NCBI GenBank assembly: GCA_030247575.1
Contig: JAOTRV010000003.1
Span: 1-64,000 of the forward strand
From: Sulfuritalea sp.
GTDB lineage: Bacteria > Pseudomonadota > Gammaproteobacteria > Burkholderiales > Rhodocyclaceae
DNA length: 64,000 nt
Direction: 5' to 3'
Below, piece by piece: positions 1 through 6,035 of this stretch (its first letter is position 1; the number at the start of each line of letters is the position of its first letter). Under the pieces are notes generated by a model. That model had not been told where the DNA came from. It did not search any database and worked only from the letters and a program-made list of their open reading frames with translations. The translations under genes were made by a program, and so were the position numbers.

Positions 1-81
1 ACCGTAGCTTTTGACGCCGAGGCGTTTCGATTCCGAGTCGCGGCCGTTGCGGGAACTGCCGCCTGCTTTTTTGTGTGCCAT
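1..81 (-). CDS. rpmA: 50S ribosomal protein L27 (partial, N-terminal end)
   Basis: Only the first 27 codons lie in the window; the gene runs off the left edge. The residues begin MAHKKAGGSSRNGRDSESKR, the invariant start of bacterial L27, whose N-terminal arm reaches the peptidyl-transferase centre. It follows rplU with a 26-base gap, the usual rplU-rpmA order, and is probably transcribed from the promoter upstream of rplU. The start ATG is at 81-79. Confidence 0.95.
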   Translation of the reverse strand, partial: MAHKKAGGSSRNGRDSESKRLGVKSYG

Positions 82-107
82 GTTTTAGCTCCTGATGCTG
101 GCCTGAG

Positions 108-419
108 TCAGGCGGCGATGCCGCTGATCTCGATTTCGGTGAAGTTCTGGCGATGGCCCTGGTGCTTCTGGTAGTGCTTGCGACGGCGCATCTTGAAAAT
201 GGTGACCTTCGGATGGCGGCCCTGAGCGACCACTTTCGCAGTTACCTTGGCACCGGCGAGCATGGGGGAACCGATCTTGACCGATTCGCCCTCGCCGACC
301 ATGAGTACCTGGTCGAGAGTGATTTCAGTGCCCACATCAGCCGGTATCTGTTCTATTTTGAGTTTTTCGCCGGCAGCGACGCGATACTGCTTGCCACCGG
401 TTTTTATGACCGCATACAT
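108..419 (-). CDS. rplU: 50S ribosomal protein L21
   Basis: 103 residues, the normal length of L21, starting [14 protein letters not shown] and containing the typical [21 protein letters not shown] segment that binds 23S rRNA. It is part of the large ribosomal subunit. A GGAG Shine-Dalgarno sequence lies about eight bases before the ATG. It is the first gene of the rplU-rpmA transcription unit, with a strong promoter about 40 bases upstream. Confidence 0.98.
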   Translation of the reverse strand: MYAVIKTGGKQYRVAAGEKLKIEQIPADVGTEITLDQVLMVGEGESVKIGSPMLAGAKVTAKVVAQGRHPKVTIFKMRRRKHYQKHQGHRQNFTEIEISGIAA

Positions 420-457
420 GATGGAGACTCCAAGTAGGATGACGCAAAGAACCGCGC

Positions 458-486
458 AGTATACAGACTGCGGTGCCGGAGGTCAA
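458..486 (-). promoter_or_regulatory. sigma70 promoter of rplU-rpmA
   Basis: On the minus strand a TTGACC -35 (486-481) and a TATACT -10 (463-458) are separated by exactly 17 bases. Transcription would start near 451, giving a leader of about 30 bases before the rplU ATG. The match to the sigma70 consensus is close; activity itself is inferred. Confidence 0.75.
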
Positions 487-524
487 ATCCTTGACATCGG
501 GCTTGAGCGCACCGGGGGCTATTC

Positions 525-553
525 GTTCATCCTGAGCTTGTCGAAGGATGAAC
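525..553. repeat. palindromic repeat with CTTGTCGAA core
   Basis: GTTCATCC (525-532) and GGATGAAC (546-553) form a perfect 8-bp inverted repeat around a 13-base centre containing GAGCTTGTCGAA. The centre recurs in inverse orientation at 1008-1030. Repeats with a TTCGACAAGCTCAGG core are scattered in many proteobacterial genomes. In RNA this would be a stem-loop. Confidence 0.7.
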
Positions 554-641
554 GGGCAAGACGGGAGACTTCAGTCCAGTCGCCGCCGATCATCGCCTTC
601 TTCTTGCGACTCCAACCCTTTACCCTGGAAAAAGCAGTTGG

Positions 642-781
642 TCCGCAGATTTCGCAGATTTGCGCAGATGGATCAACAAGATTGGTGCGCTTGGCTCATC
701 ACCCATCAGGTTGGCCGGTGATCGCCTACAGCCCAGTGAATTACCTCGCTCTAATCTGTGAAAATCTGCGTCATCTGCGGA
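642..781. repeat. 140-bp element with terminal inverted repeats, MITE-like
   Basis: The ends, 642-669 and 754-781, are inverted copies of one another matching at about 24 of 28 positions (TCCGCAGAT, then CGCAGATTT, then CAGAT). Each end is itself built from repeated CGCAGAT units. The roughly 84 bases between them show no gene. There is no clear target-site duplication. Short apparent reading frames across it are not credible genes. The rest of the gene-free interval 420-1022 holds the rplU promoter, two palindromes and nothing else recognisable. Confidence 0.6.
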
Positions 782-1007
782 AAATGGGTTTATTTGCCGT
801 TCAGAGTCGAGGGCTTCCTCACGGGTAGGGACTTCTTGCGAAAACACCAGGTTCAGGGGGTGCCGGCTAAACCTGTAACAAATCGAAATTGCCCCCCCGG
901 CAGTGCTAAGCAATGCGTTGATCGAGATTGTCGGTGTGCCCAGCGTAATACCTACCGTCGGAGCACTTGAGAATATAGATCCAGAAGCTCAAAGTCTCTC
1001 CTTTGCG

Positions 1008-1030
1008 CGCCCTTCGACAAGCTCAGGGCG
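1008..1030. repeat. palindromic repeat overlapping the 3' end of the IclR gene
   Basis: CGCCCT (1008-1013) and AGGGCG (1025-1030) are inverted arms around TCGACAAGCTC. The core is the reverse complement of the core at 525-553. The element supplies the last codons and the TGA stop of the IclR-family gene, and its stem-loop could help end transcription. Confidence 0.65.
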
Positions 1031-1847
1031 AACGGAGGAGGCCCGAATTTCTGGCGCCCGTGGATGCCGGCTTGTAGCCGATGGCCAGCGAAATGGCGTC
1101 GGCGGTTTCCTTGACGATCGCCGCCCAGTCGGGGCTGTGGCGTTCGGCCGGAGCCGAGACCGAGAGGCCGGCGACCAGTTCGCCGGTGTCGTCGCGTACC
1201 GGCGCGGCGATACAGCGCAGGCCCTGTTCGATTTCTTCGTTGTCGAAGGCCACGCCGTGGCGCCGCGCGCGGTCGACTTCCCGTTCCAGCGCGGCGAGCG
1301 TGGTCAGCGAGGTCGGCGTATAGCCCGGCAGGCCGGTGCGCTTGACGTATTCGCGCAGCTTCTGCGGGCCGTCCTCGGCCAGGTACAGCTTGCCCACCGC
1401 CGTGACATGCAGCGGCGCCCGGGCGCCGACCAGATGCACCACGCGCACCGAAGAGCGGCCGCTGGAGGTGCGCTCGACATAGACGATCTCGTCGCCCTGA
1501 CGCACGCCCAGGTTGACGCTCTCGCCTATCTGCTGGTGCAGGCGCTGCATCAGCGGCATCGCGGCAGAGCGGATGTTGATGCGCGATTTGACGACGTTGC
1601 CGAGTTCCAGCAAGCGGATGCCGAGGCGATAGGTGCCGGGATCGACCCGTTCGGCAAAGCCGGACCCGGCCATCGCGGCGAGAATGCGATGCGCGGTCGA
1701 CGGATGCAAACCGGTTTCCAGCGCCAATTGCTTGAGGCTGACCGGATCGGGATGATAGGAAAGGACATCGAGCAATTTCATCATGCGCTCGATGACCTGG
1801 ATACCGCTGCGGGCCTCCGGCGCGGCATCCGTGCGAGGTGTCGGCAC
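1023..1847 (-). CDS. IclR-family transcriptional regulator
   Basis: 274 residues. An N-terminal winged helix-turn-helix (about 15-75, with SLKQLALETGLHPSTAHRIL as recognition region) is followed by an IclR ligand-binding domain (about 90-255, including GVRQGDEIVYVER and the APVRDDTGELVAGLSVSAP core). IclR proteins are dimeric regulators of catabolic operons, often repressors relieved by a small ligand. It is divergent from lutABC across a 174-bp gap, so that operon is its likely target; an IclR regulator for lut genes is less common than GntR types. The last residues (RSP) and stop come from a palindromic repeat, so the native C-terminus may have been altered. The ligand cannot be deduced. 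Confidence 0.9.
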   Translation of the reverse strand: MPTPRTDAAPEARSGIQVIERMMKLLDVLSYHPDPVSLKQLALETGLHPSTAHRILAAMAGSGFAERVDPGTYRLGIRLLELGNVVKSRINIRSAAMPLMQRLHQQIGESVNLGVRQGDEIVYVERTSSGRSSVRVVHLVGARAPLHVTAVGKLYLAEDGPQKLREYVKRTGLPGYTPTSLTTLAALEREVDRARRHGVAFDNEEIEQGLRCIAAPVRDDTGELVAGLSVSAPAERHSPDWAAIVKETADAISLAIGYKPASTGARNSGLLRSP

Positions 1848-1896
1848 GGGGCGATCTCTTCGTGGGAACGGGACTTCGGATACTATAGCAAATGCC

Positions 1897-1915
1897 TTCG
1901 CCGGCCATCGGCGAA
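1897..1915. promoter_or_regulatory. inverted repeat, candidate operator between iclR-type gene and lutA
   Basis: TTCGCCG (1897-1903) and CGGCGAA (1909-1915) form a perfect 7-bp inverted repeat with a 5-base spacer, next to a TATAGT/ACTATA hexamer at 1882-1887 that could serve as a -10 on the minus strand. The position in the divergent gap suits binding by the IclR protein, but no experimental or family consensus supports it directly. Confidence 0.35.
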
Positions 1916-2021
1916 CAATCGCCTTGCGTGCGTTGGATTCCGCTGCGCGCGGCGACTGCTTTGCATGCCAGGGATTCCCCCTCGGGGGCAGACAACAACG
2001 ACAACATACGGAGAGAGGTCA

Positions 2022-2864
2022 ATGCCAACGGCGCGCGTGGGACTGTTTGTGACTTGCCTGGTGGACCTGATGCGCCCGCGCATCGGCTTCGCCACCCTGA
2101 AGCTGCTGGAAGACGCCGGCTGCGAGGTGGTCGTGCCGGACACCCAGACCTGCTGCGGCCAGCCGGCATGGAATTCGGGAGATGCGCCCGGCGCCGTCGC
2201 GCTGGCGAAAAAGACCATCGCCGAGTTCGAGGGTTTCGACTACATCGTCGCGCCCTCCGGGTCCTGCGCCGACCAGATTCGCACCGAATACCCCGGCCTG
2301 TTCGCCGACGAGCCGAACTGGCGCGACCGCGCCACGGCGCTCGCCAGCCGTACCTATGAACTGACGGATTTCCTTGTCACGGTGCTGAAAGTCGACAGCG
2401 TGCCGGGCGACTACGAGGGCACCGTGACGTATCACGATTCTTGCACCGGCGTGCGCAGCCTCGGCATCAAGGAGCAGCCGCGGGCCCTGTTGGCGAAGCT
2501 CAAGGGGGTCAGTCTCAACGAAATGAACGGCTGCGAGGAATGCTGCGGTTTCGGCGGCACCTTCTCGGTCAAGTTCGGTGAGGTGTCGGCCGCGATTGCC
2601 GAGCGCAAGTGCGACAATATTCTGGCCAGTGGTGCCAAGGCGGTGGTCGCCGGCGATTTGGGCTGCCTGTTGAACATCGAGGGCAAGCTGCGGCGTATGG
2701 GCGATGAGACCACGCAGGTGCTGCACGTCGCCGAAGTGCTGGCGGGACAGGACAATCCCCCCGGCCCCCTTTCCAGGAAAGGGGGTGACGGGAGTTCGCC
2801 GACAGGGTCGGCTCCGGGCGTACGAGGCCCGCTTTGGGGCGGCCCGGCAGCGGGCGGGGCCTGA
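2022..2864 (+). CDS. lutA: L-lactate oxidation protein LutA-type iron-sulfur oxidoreductase subunit
   Basis: 280 residues with two CCG (cysteine-rich) domains: TCCGQPAW at about 43-50 and CEECCGFGGTF at about 171-181. These motifs bind an iron-sulfur cluster in LutA/GlcF/HdrB-type proteins. LutABC oxidises L-lactate to pyruvate. A GAGAGAGG Shine-Dalgarno precedes the ATG at 2022, and lutB follows after 3 bases. Homologues normally end near AEVLAG (about residue 242). The remaining 38-39 residues are Gly/Pro-rich and are encoded by a C-run/G-run palindromic element, so the tail is probably not functional. An in-frame open stretch upstream of 2022 is not part of the protein. Confidence 0.93.
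   Translation: MPTARVGLFVTCLVDLMRPRIGFATLKLLEDAGCEVVVPDTQTCCGQPAWNSGDAPGAVALAKKTIAEFEGFDYIVAPSGSCADQIRTEYPGLFADEPNWRDRATALASRTYELTDFLVTVLKVDSVPGDYEGTVTYHDSCTGVRSLGIKEQPRALLAKLKGVSLNEMNGCEECCGFGGTFSVKFGEVSAAIAERKCDNILASGAKAVVAGDLGCLLNIEGKLRRMGDETTQVLHVAEVLAGQDNPPGPLSRKGGDGSSPTGSAPGVRGPLWGGPAAGGA
2750..2864 (+). repeat. palindromic element copy 1 (C-run/G-run, full length)
   Basis: The copy begins GGACAATCCCCCC and contains a 10-bp hairpin (2765-2774 with 2776-2785), then GTGACGG, GTTCGC, a second hairpin (2798-2803 with 2807-2812), GCTCCGG and TTTGGGGCGGCCCGGC. The first 20 bases match the mtnA copy at 48653 in 19 positions. The same order of modules, on the opposite strand, is found at about 31140-31238 and 35085-35190. 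It encodes the extra C-terminal tail of LutA including the stop codon. Confidence 0.75.
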
Positions 2865-2867
2865 ACC

Positions 2868-4289
2868 ATGGAAATCAAATCCATGCATTTCAAGGCCAAT
2901 GTCCACGCCAAGCTGTCCGACGTGGTTCTGCAGGGCAACCTGAAGAATGCCAAAGGCAAGTTCGTGACCCGGCGCGCCGAAGCGATCAGGGACCTGGACG
3001 ACTTCGAGGGCACGCGCGACGCGGCCGCGGCGATTCGCAACAAGGTCATCGACAACATGGATTTGTGGCTCGAAACCTTCGAGCGCAAGGCGCTGGATAC
3101 TGGCGCCAAGGTGCTTTGGGCCAAGGACGGAGTTGAGGTCTGCCGCCTGGTGATCGAGATCGCGAAGCGGCACGGCGTGACCAAGGTCACCAAGTCGAAA
3201 TCGATGCTCTCCGAAGAGGCCGGGCTCAACCATGCCCTGGAAGCGGCGGGCATCCAGCCGGTGGAAACCGACCTCGGCGAATACATCCTGCAGGTGGACA
3301 ACAACGAGCCGCCCAGCCACATCATCGCGCCGGCGGTGCACAAGAGCCTCGACGAAGTCGCCGACCTGTTCCACAAGGTGCATGGCACGCCGCGCAAGAC
3401 CGACATACCGGCGTTGACGCGCGAAGCCCGCGAAGTTCTGCGTGCACATTTCCTCTCGGCCGAGATGGGCCTGTCCGGCGGGAATTTCCTGGTCGCCGAA
3501 ACCGGCTCGGTGGCCCTGGTCACCAACGAAGGCAACGGCCGCATGGTGACGACGATGCCGAAGGTCCATGTGGTCATCACCGGCATCGAGAAGGTGATTC
3601 CGACTCTGGAAGACCTGTCGACCCTGATGCGGCTGCTGCCGCGCTCGGCCACCGGGCAGTCGATCTCCAACTACTTCTCGATCCTCACCGGCGTCAAGAA
3701 GCCCGAGGAGCACGACGGCCCGGAACATCTGTACTTCGTGCTGGTCGACAGCGGCCGCGCCGATGTCGTGGGCAGCGACTTCCACGCGATGCTGCGCTGC
3801 ATCCGCTGCGGCGCCTGCATGAACCATTGTCCCGTGTATCAGACCATCGGCGGCCACGCCTACGGCTGGGTCTATCCGGGGCCGATGGGTTCCGTGCTGA
3901 CGCCGCTGTATGCCGGCCTCGAAAACTCGATCGACCTGCCGCATGCGGCCACGCTGTGCAACCAGTGCGGCATCGTCTGTCCGGTGAAGATTCCGCTGCC
4001 CGACCTGTTGCGCAAGCTGCGCGAAAAGCAGACCGAGCACGGCTTGCGGCCGCTCACCGAGCGCATCGGCTTGCGGCTGTGGGCCTGGGTGGCGCAGCAT
4101 CCGAAGCTCTATGCGCTGGGCGCGCGCGTCGGCGCGCGCTATCTGAAATGGCTGGCCGGCGACACCGATCGCATCCGCCTGCTGCCGACAGCTCCCGAGT
4201 GGACGCTGGGGCGCGATTTCCCGGCACCGCAGGGCAAGACCTTCCGCGAACTGTATGCTGCCCGTCGCAGTGCGACGCCGCGCACCTGA
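2868..4289 (+). CDS. lutB: LutB-type iron-sulfur protein of L-lactate oxidation
   Basis: 473 residues. A LUD domain (about 65-290) precedes a ferredoxin-like domain with CIRCGACMNHCP at about 311-322 and a second cluster motif, CNQCGIVCP, near 364-372; together they can bind two 4Fe-4S clusters. The C-terminal DUF3390-like part contains GRDFPAPQGKTFRELY. The protein transfers electrons in the LutABC lactate-oxidising complex in the cytoplasm. The start at 2868 lies 3 bases after lutA and lutC follows 19 bases downstream, so the three are one operon. Confidence 0.95.
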   Translation: MEIKSMHFKANVHAKLSDVVLQGNLKNAKGKFVTRRAEAIRDLDDFEGTRDAAAAIRNKVIDNMDLWLETFERKALDTGAKVLWAKDGVEVCRLVIEIAKRHGVTKVTKSKSMLSEEAGLNHALEAAGIQPVETDLGEYILQVDNNEPPSHIIAPAVHKSLDEVADLFHKVHGTPRKTDIPALTREAREVLRAHFLSAEMGLSGGNFLVAETGSVALVTNEGNGRMVTTMPKVHVVITGIEKVIPTLEDLSTLMRLLPRSATGQSISNYFSILTGVKKPEEHDGPEHLYFVLVDSGRADVVGSDFHAMLRCIRCGACMNHCPVYQTIGGHAYGWVYPGPMGSVLTPLYAGLENSIDLPHAATLCNQCGIVCPVKIPLPDLLRKLREKQTEHGLRPLTERIGLRLWAWVAQHPKLYALGARVGARYLKWLAGDTDRIRLLPTAPEWTLGRDFPAPQGKTFRELYAARRSATPRT

Positions 4290-4308
4290 GCCGAACAGAG
4301 GAAAACAC

Positions 4309-4968
4309 ATGAGTTCTCGTGACGACATTCTTGGCCGCGTGCGCGCCAGCCTTCACCGCAACGCCGGCAATGCCGCCGCCGCCCGCGAAGAGATCGTGGC
4401 GGCGCTGGGCAGCCGCACCCAAGGCCCGAAGCCGGCCATCGACGCCGATCCGCACGCCTTGCTCGAGCGCTTCCGGCTGAAGTCGGAAACGCAGTCGAGC
4501 ACCGTGGATATCGTCGCGCAGGAATCGGAGGTGCCTGCCGCGGTCGCGCGCTACCTGGCCGCAATGAATCTGCCGAAATCGGCCGTCGCCTGGGCCTCCC
4601 TGGCTGCGCTCGACTGGGGCGGTGCGGGCCTCCAGGTCGAAACGCGCGGCGCCCGCGACGCCGATCTGGTCGGCATCACCGGCTGCTTTTGCGCAGTCGC
4701 CGAAACCGGCACGCTGATGATGTGTTCGTCGCCCGATACGCCGGCAGCCGTCAGCCTGTTGCCGGAGACGCACATCGCGATCGTTCGCGCGTCGCGCATC
4801 CTGCCTTGCATGGAAGACGCCTGGAACCTTGCCCGGCAGGAGCTTGGCAGTCTGCCGCGCGCCGTGAATTTCATTTCCGGCCCCTCGCGCACGGGCGACA
4901 TCGAGCAGACCATCGTGCTCGGCGCGCATGGCCCCTACCGAGTGCATCTGGTGATCGTCGAGGACTGA
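4309..4968 (+). CDS. lutC: LutC-type LUD-domain protein of L-lactate oxidation
   Basis: 219 residues with a single LUD domain; typical segments are GCFCAVAETGTLMM and NFISGPSRTGDIEQTIVLGAHGP near the C-terminus. It is the third component of LutABC and carries no iron-sulfur motif. An AGAGGAAA Shine-Dalgarno precedes the ATG at 4309; an in-frame upstream ATG at 4255 lies inside lutB and is unlikely. The next gene begins one base after its stop. Confidence 0.93.
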   Translation: MSSRDDILGRVRASLHRNAGNAAAAREEIVAALGSRTQGPKPAIDADPHALLERFRLKSETQSSTVDIVAQESEVPAAVARYLAAMNLPKSAVAWASLAALDWGGAGLQVETRGARDADLVGITGCFCAVAETGTLMMCSSPDTPAAVSLLPETHIAIVRASRILPCMEDAWNLARQELGSLPRAVNFISGPSRTGDIEQTIVLGAHGPYRVHLVIVED

Positions 4969-4969
4969 C

Positions 4970-5971
4970 ATGCGCGCACTGCTGATCGCCCTCACGCTGT
5001 TTTTCGCCGTGTCGCCGGCGTCTACTCTTGCCCAGATGGGCGACGAAGCGCTGCCCCCGGTGTTCGTCGAAACCCTGCTCGAACTGCCCGACGATGCCGC
5101 GCAGGCCGCCAGGTCGGGCAAGCGCCTGCTGCTGTATTTCGGCCAGGTGGGCTGCCCCTACTGCAAGGAATTGATGCAGACCAGCTTCACGCAGAAGTCC
5201 ATCGTGGACAAGACGGCAAAGCACTTCCTGCCGATCGCCTTCAACCTGTTCGGCGACCGCGAGGTGACCTGGTTCGATGGCAAGGTGCGCAGCGAGAAGG
5301 AATTCGCCAGATTCCTCAAGGTGCAATTCACGCCGACGCTGCTGCTGCTCGACGAAAAAGGCAACATCATTGCGCGCATCAACGGGTATTACCCGCCGCA
5401 CCGCTTTTCGGCGGCGCTCGATTACTCGATTCAACGTCTCGAAGCCAGGCTGCCGTTTGCCGAGCACATGAAAGCCGTGCCGCAAACCGGTGCCAGCGCC
5501 ACGCTCCACGACGAACCTTTCCTCATGAAACCGCCCTTCAATCTGGTCCGCAAACCGGGCGGCAAGCCGCTCGCCGTGTTGTTCGAAACGCGGCACTGCG
5601 CGCCTTGCGATGAACTGCACAAGGAAGGCTTCAAGCGCGAGAAGACGCTGGCGGCGATTTCGCGCTTCGACGTCGTCCGCTTTTCGCTGTCGGGCCGCGA
5701 GGCGCTGACCACGCCGGACGGACGCAGCACCAATGCAGAAGCCTGGGGCAGGGAACTCAAGGTCAGCTATACGCCGAGCGTGGTGTTCTTCGACGACAGC
5801 GGTCGCGAAGTGTTCCGCCTCGAAGCCTACCTGCGGCCCTTCCATCTCGCCTCGTCCTTCGAATACGTCGGCAGCGGCGCCTACAGGAAGGAGCCCGAGT
5901 TTCAGCGCTTCCTGCAGAACAAGGCCGAACACATGAAGGCAGGCGGCGAGAAGCTGGAGCTGTGGAAGTAG
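4970..5971 (+). CDS. secreted protein with two thioredoxin-like domains
   Basis: 333 residues. A signal peptide covers about 1-22 (cleavage after LAQ). The first thioredoxin fold (about 28-160) has CPYC at 62-65 and a cis-proline TPT at 121-123. The second (about 180-325) has CAPC at 210-213 and YTPS. This resembles SoxW-like periplasmic thiol-disulfide proteins but duplicated. It starts one base after lutC and is probably co-transcribed, although a role in lactate oxidation is not known. Part of the signal peptide (AVSPAST) is encoded by a copy of the short interspersed repeat. The stop codon touches a REP-like hairpin. The redox partner is unknown. Confidence 0.85.
   Translation: MRALLIALTLFFAVSPASTLAQMGDEALPPVFVETLLELPDDAAQAARSGKRLLLYFGQVGCPYCKELMQTSFTQKSIVDKTAKHFLPIAFNLFGDREVTWFDGKVRSEKEFARFLKVQFTPTLLLLDEKGNIIARINGYYPPHRFSAALDYSIQRLEARLPFAEHMKAVPQTGASATLHDEPFLMKPPFNLVRKPGGKPLAVLFETRHCAPCDELHKEGFKREKTLAAISRFDVVRFSLSGREALTTPDGRSTNAEAWGRELKVSYTPSVVFFDDSGREVFRLEAYLRPFHLASSFEYVGSGAYRKEPEFQRFLQNKAEHMKAGGEKLELWK
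5005..5028 (-). repeat. short interspersed repeat, copy a
   Basis: Minus-strand match to the core GAGTAGACGCCGGCG followed by ACACGGCG, without a mismatch to the window consensus. It lies inside the signal-peptide codons of the thioredoxin-like gene and is read there as AVSPAST. Confidence 0.75.
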
Positions 5972-6025
5972 GAGTGAGCGTGCTCGCGATATGGGCCGCC
6001 CAATCGCGAGCACGCTCGCTCCTGC
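5968..6025. repeat. REP-like 20-bp hairpin between convergent genes
   Basis: Arms 5971-5990 and 6003-6022 are inverted copies with one mismatch (which would be a G-U pair in RNA); the 12-base centre contains a further short inverted repeat. The unit GTAGGAGTGAGCGTGCTCGCG strongly resembles the GTAGGAGCGAGC-type REP sequences known from Pseudomonas. It lies between the convergent thioredoxin-like and P-type ATPase genes and may act as a two-way terminator, though it lacks a U-run. Confidence 0.7.
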
Positions 6026-6035
6026 GGTTCCTCGA

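Noticed and set aside
620-913. A 97-codon minus-strand frame over the 140-bp inverted-repeat element
   Set aside because: Its residues merely translate the CGCAGAT repeat units; such frames recur as false genes wherever this type of repeat occurs.
903-2021. A 370-codon extension before LutA
   Set aside because: It is antisense to the IclR gene; LutA proteins start at MPTARVGLFVTC and the Shine-Dalgarno fits 2022.
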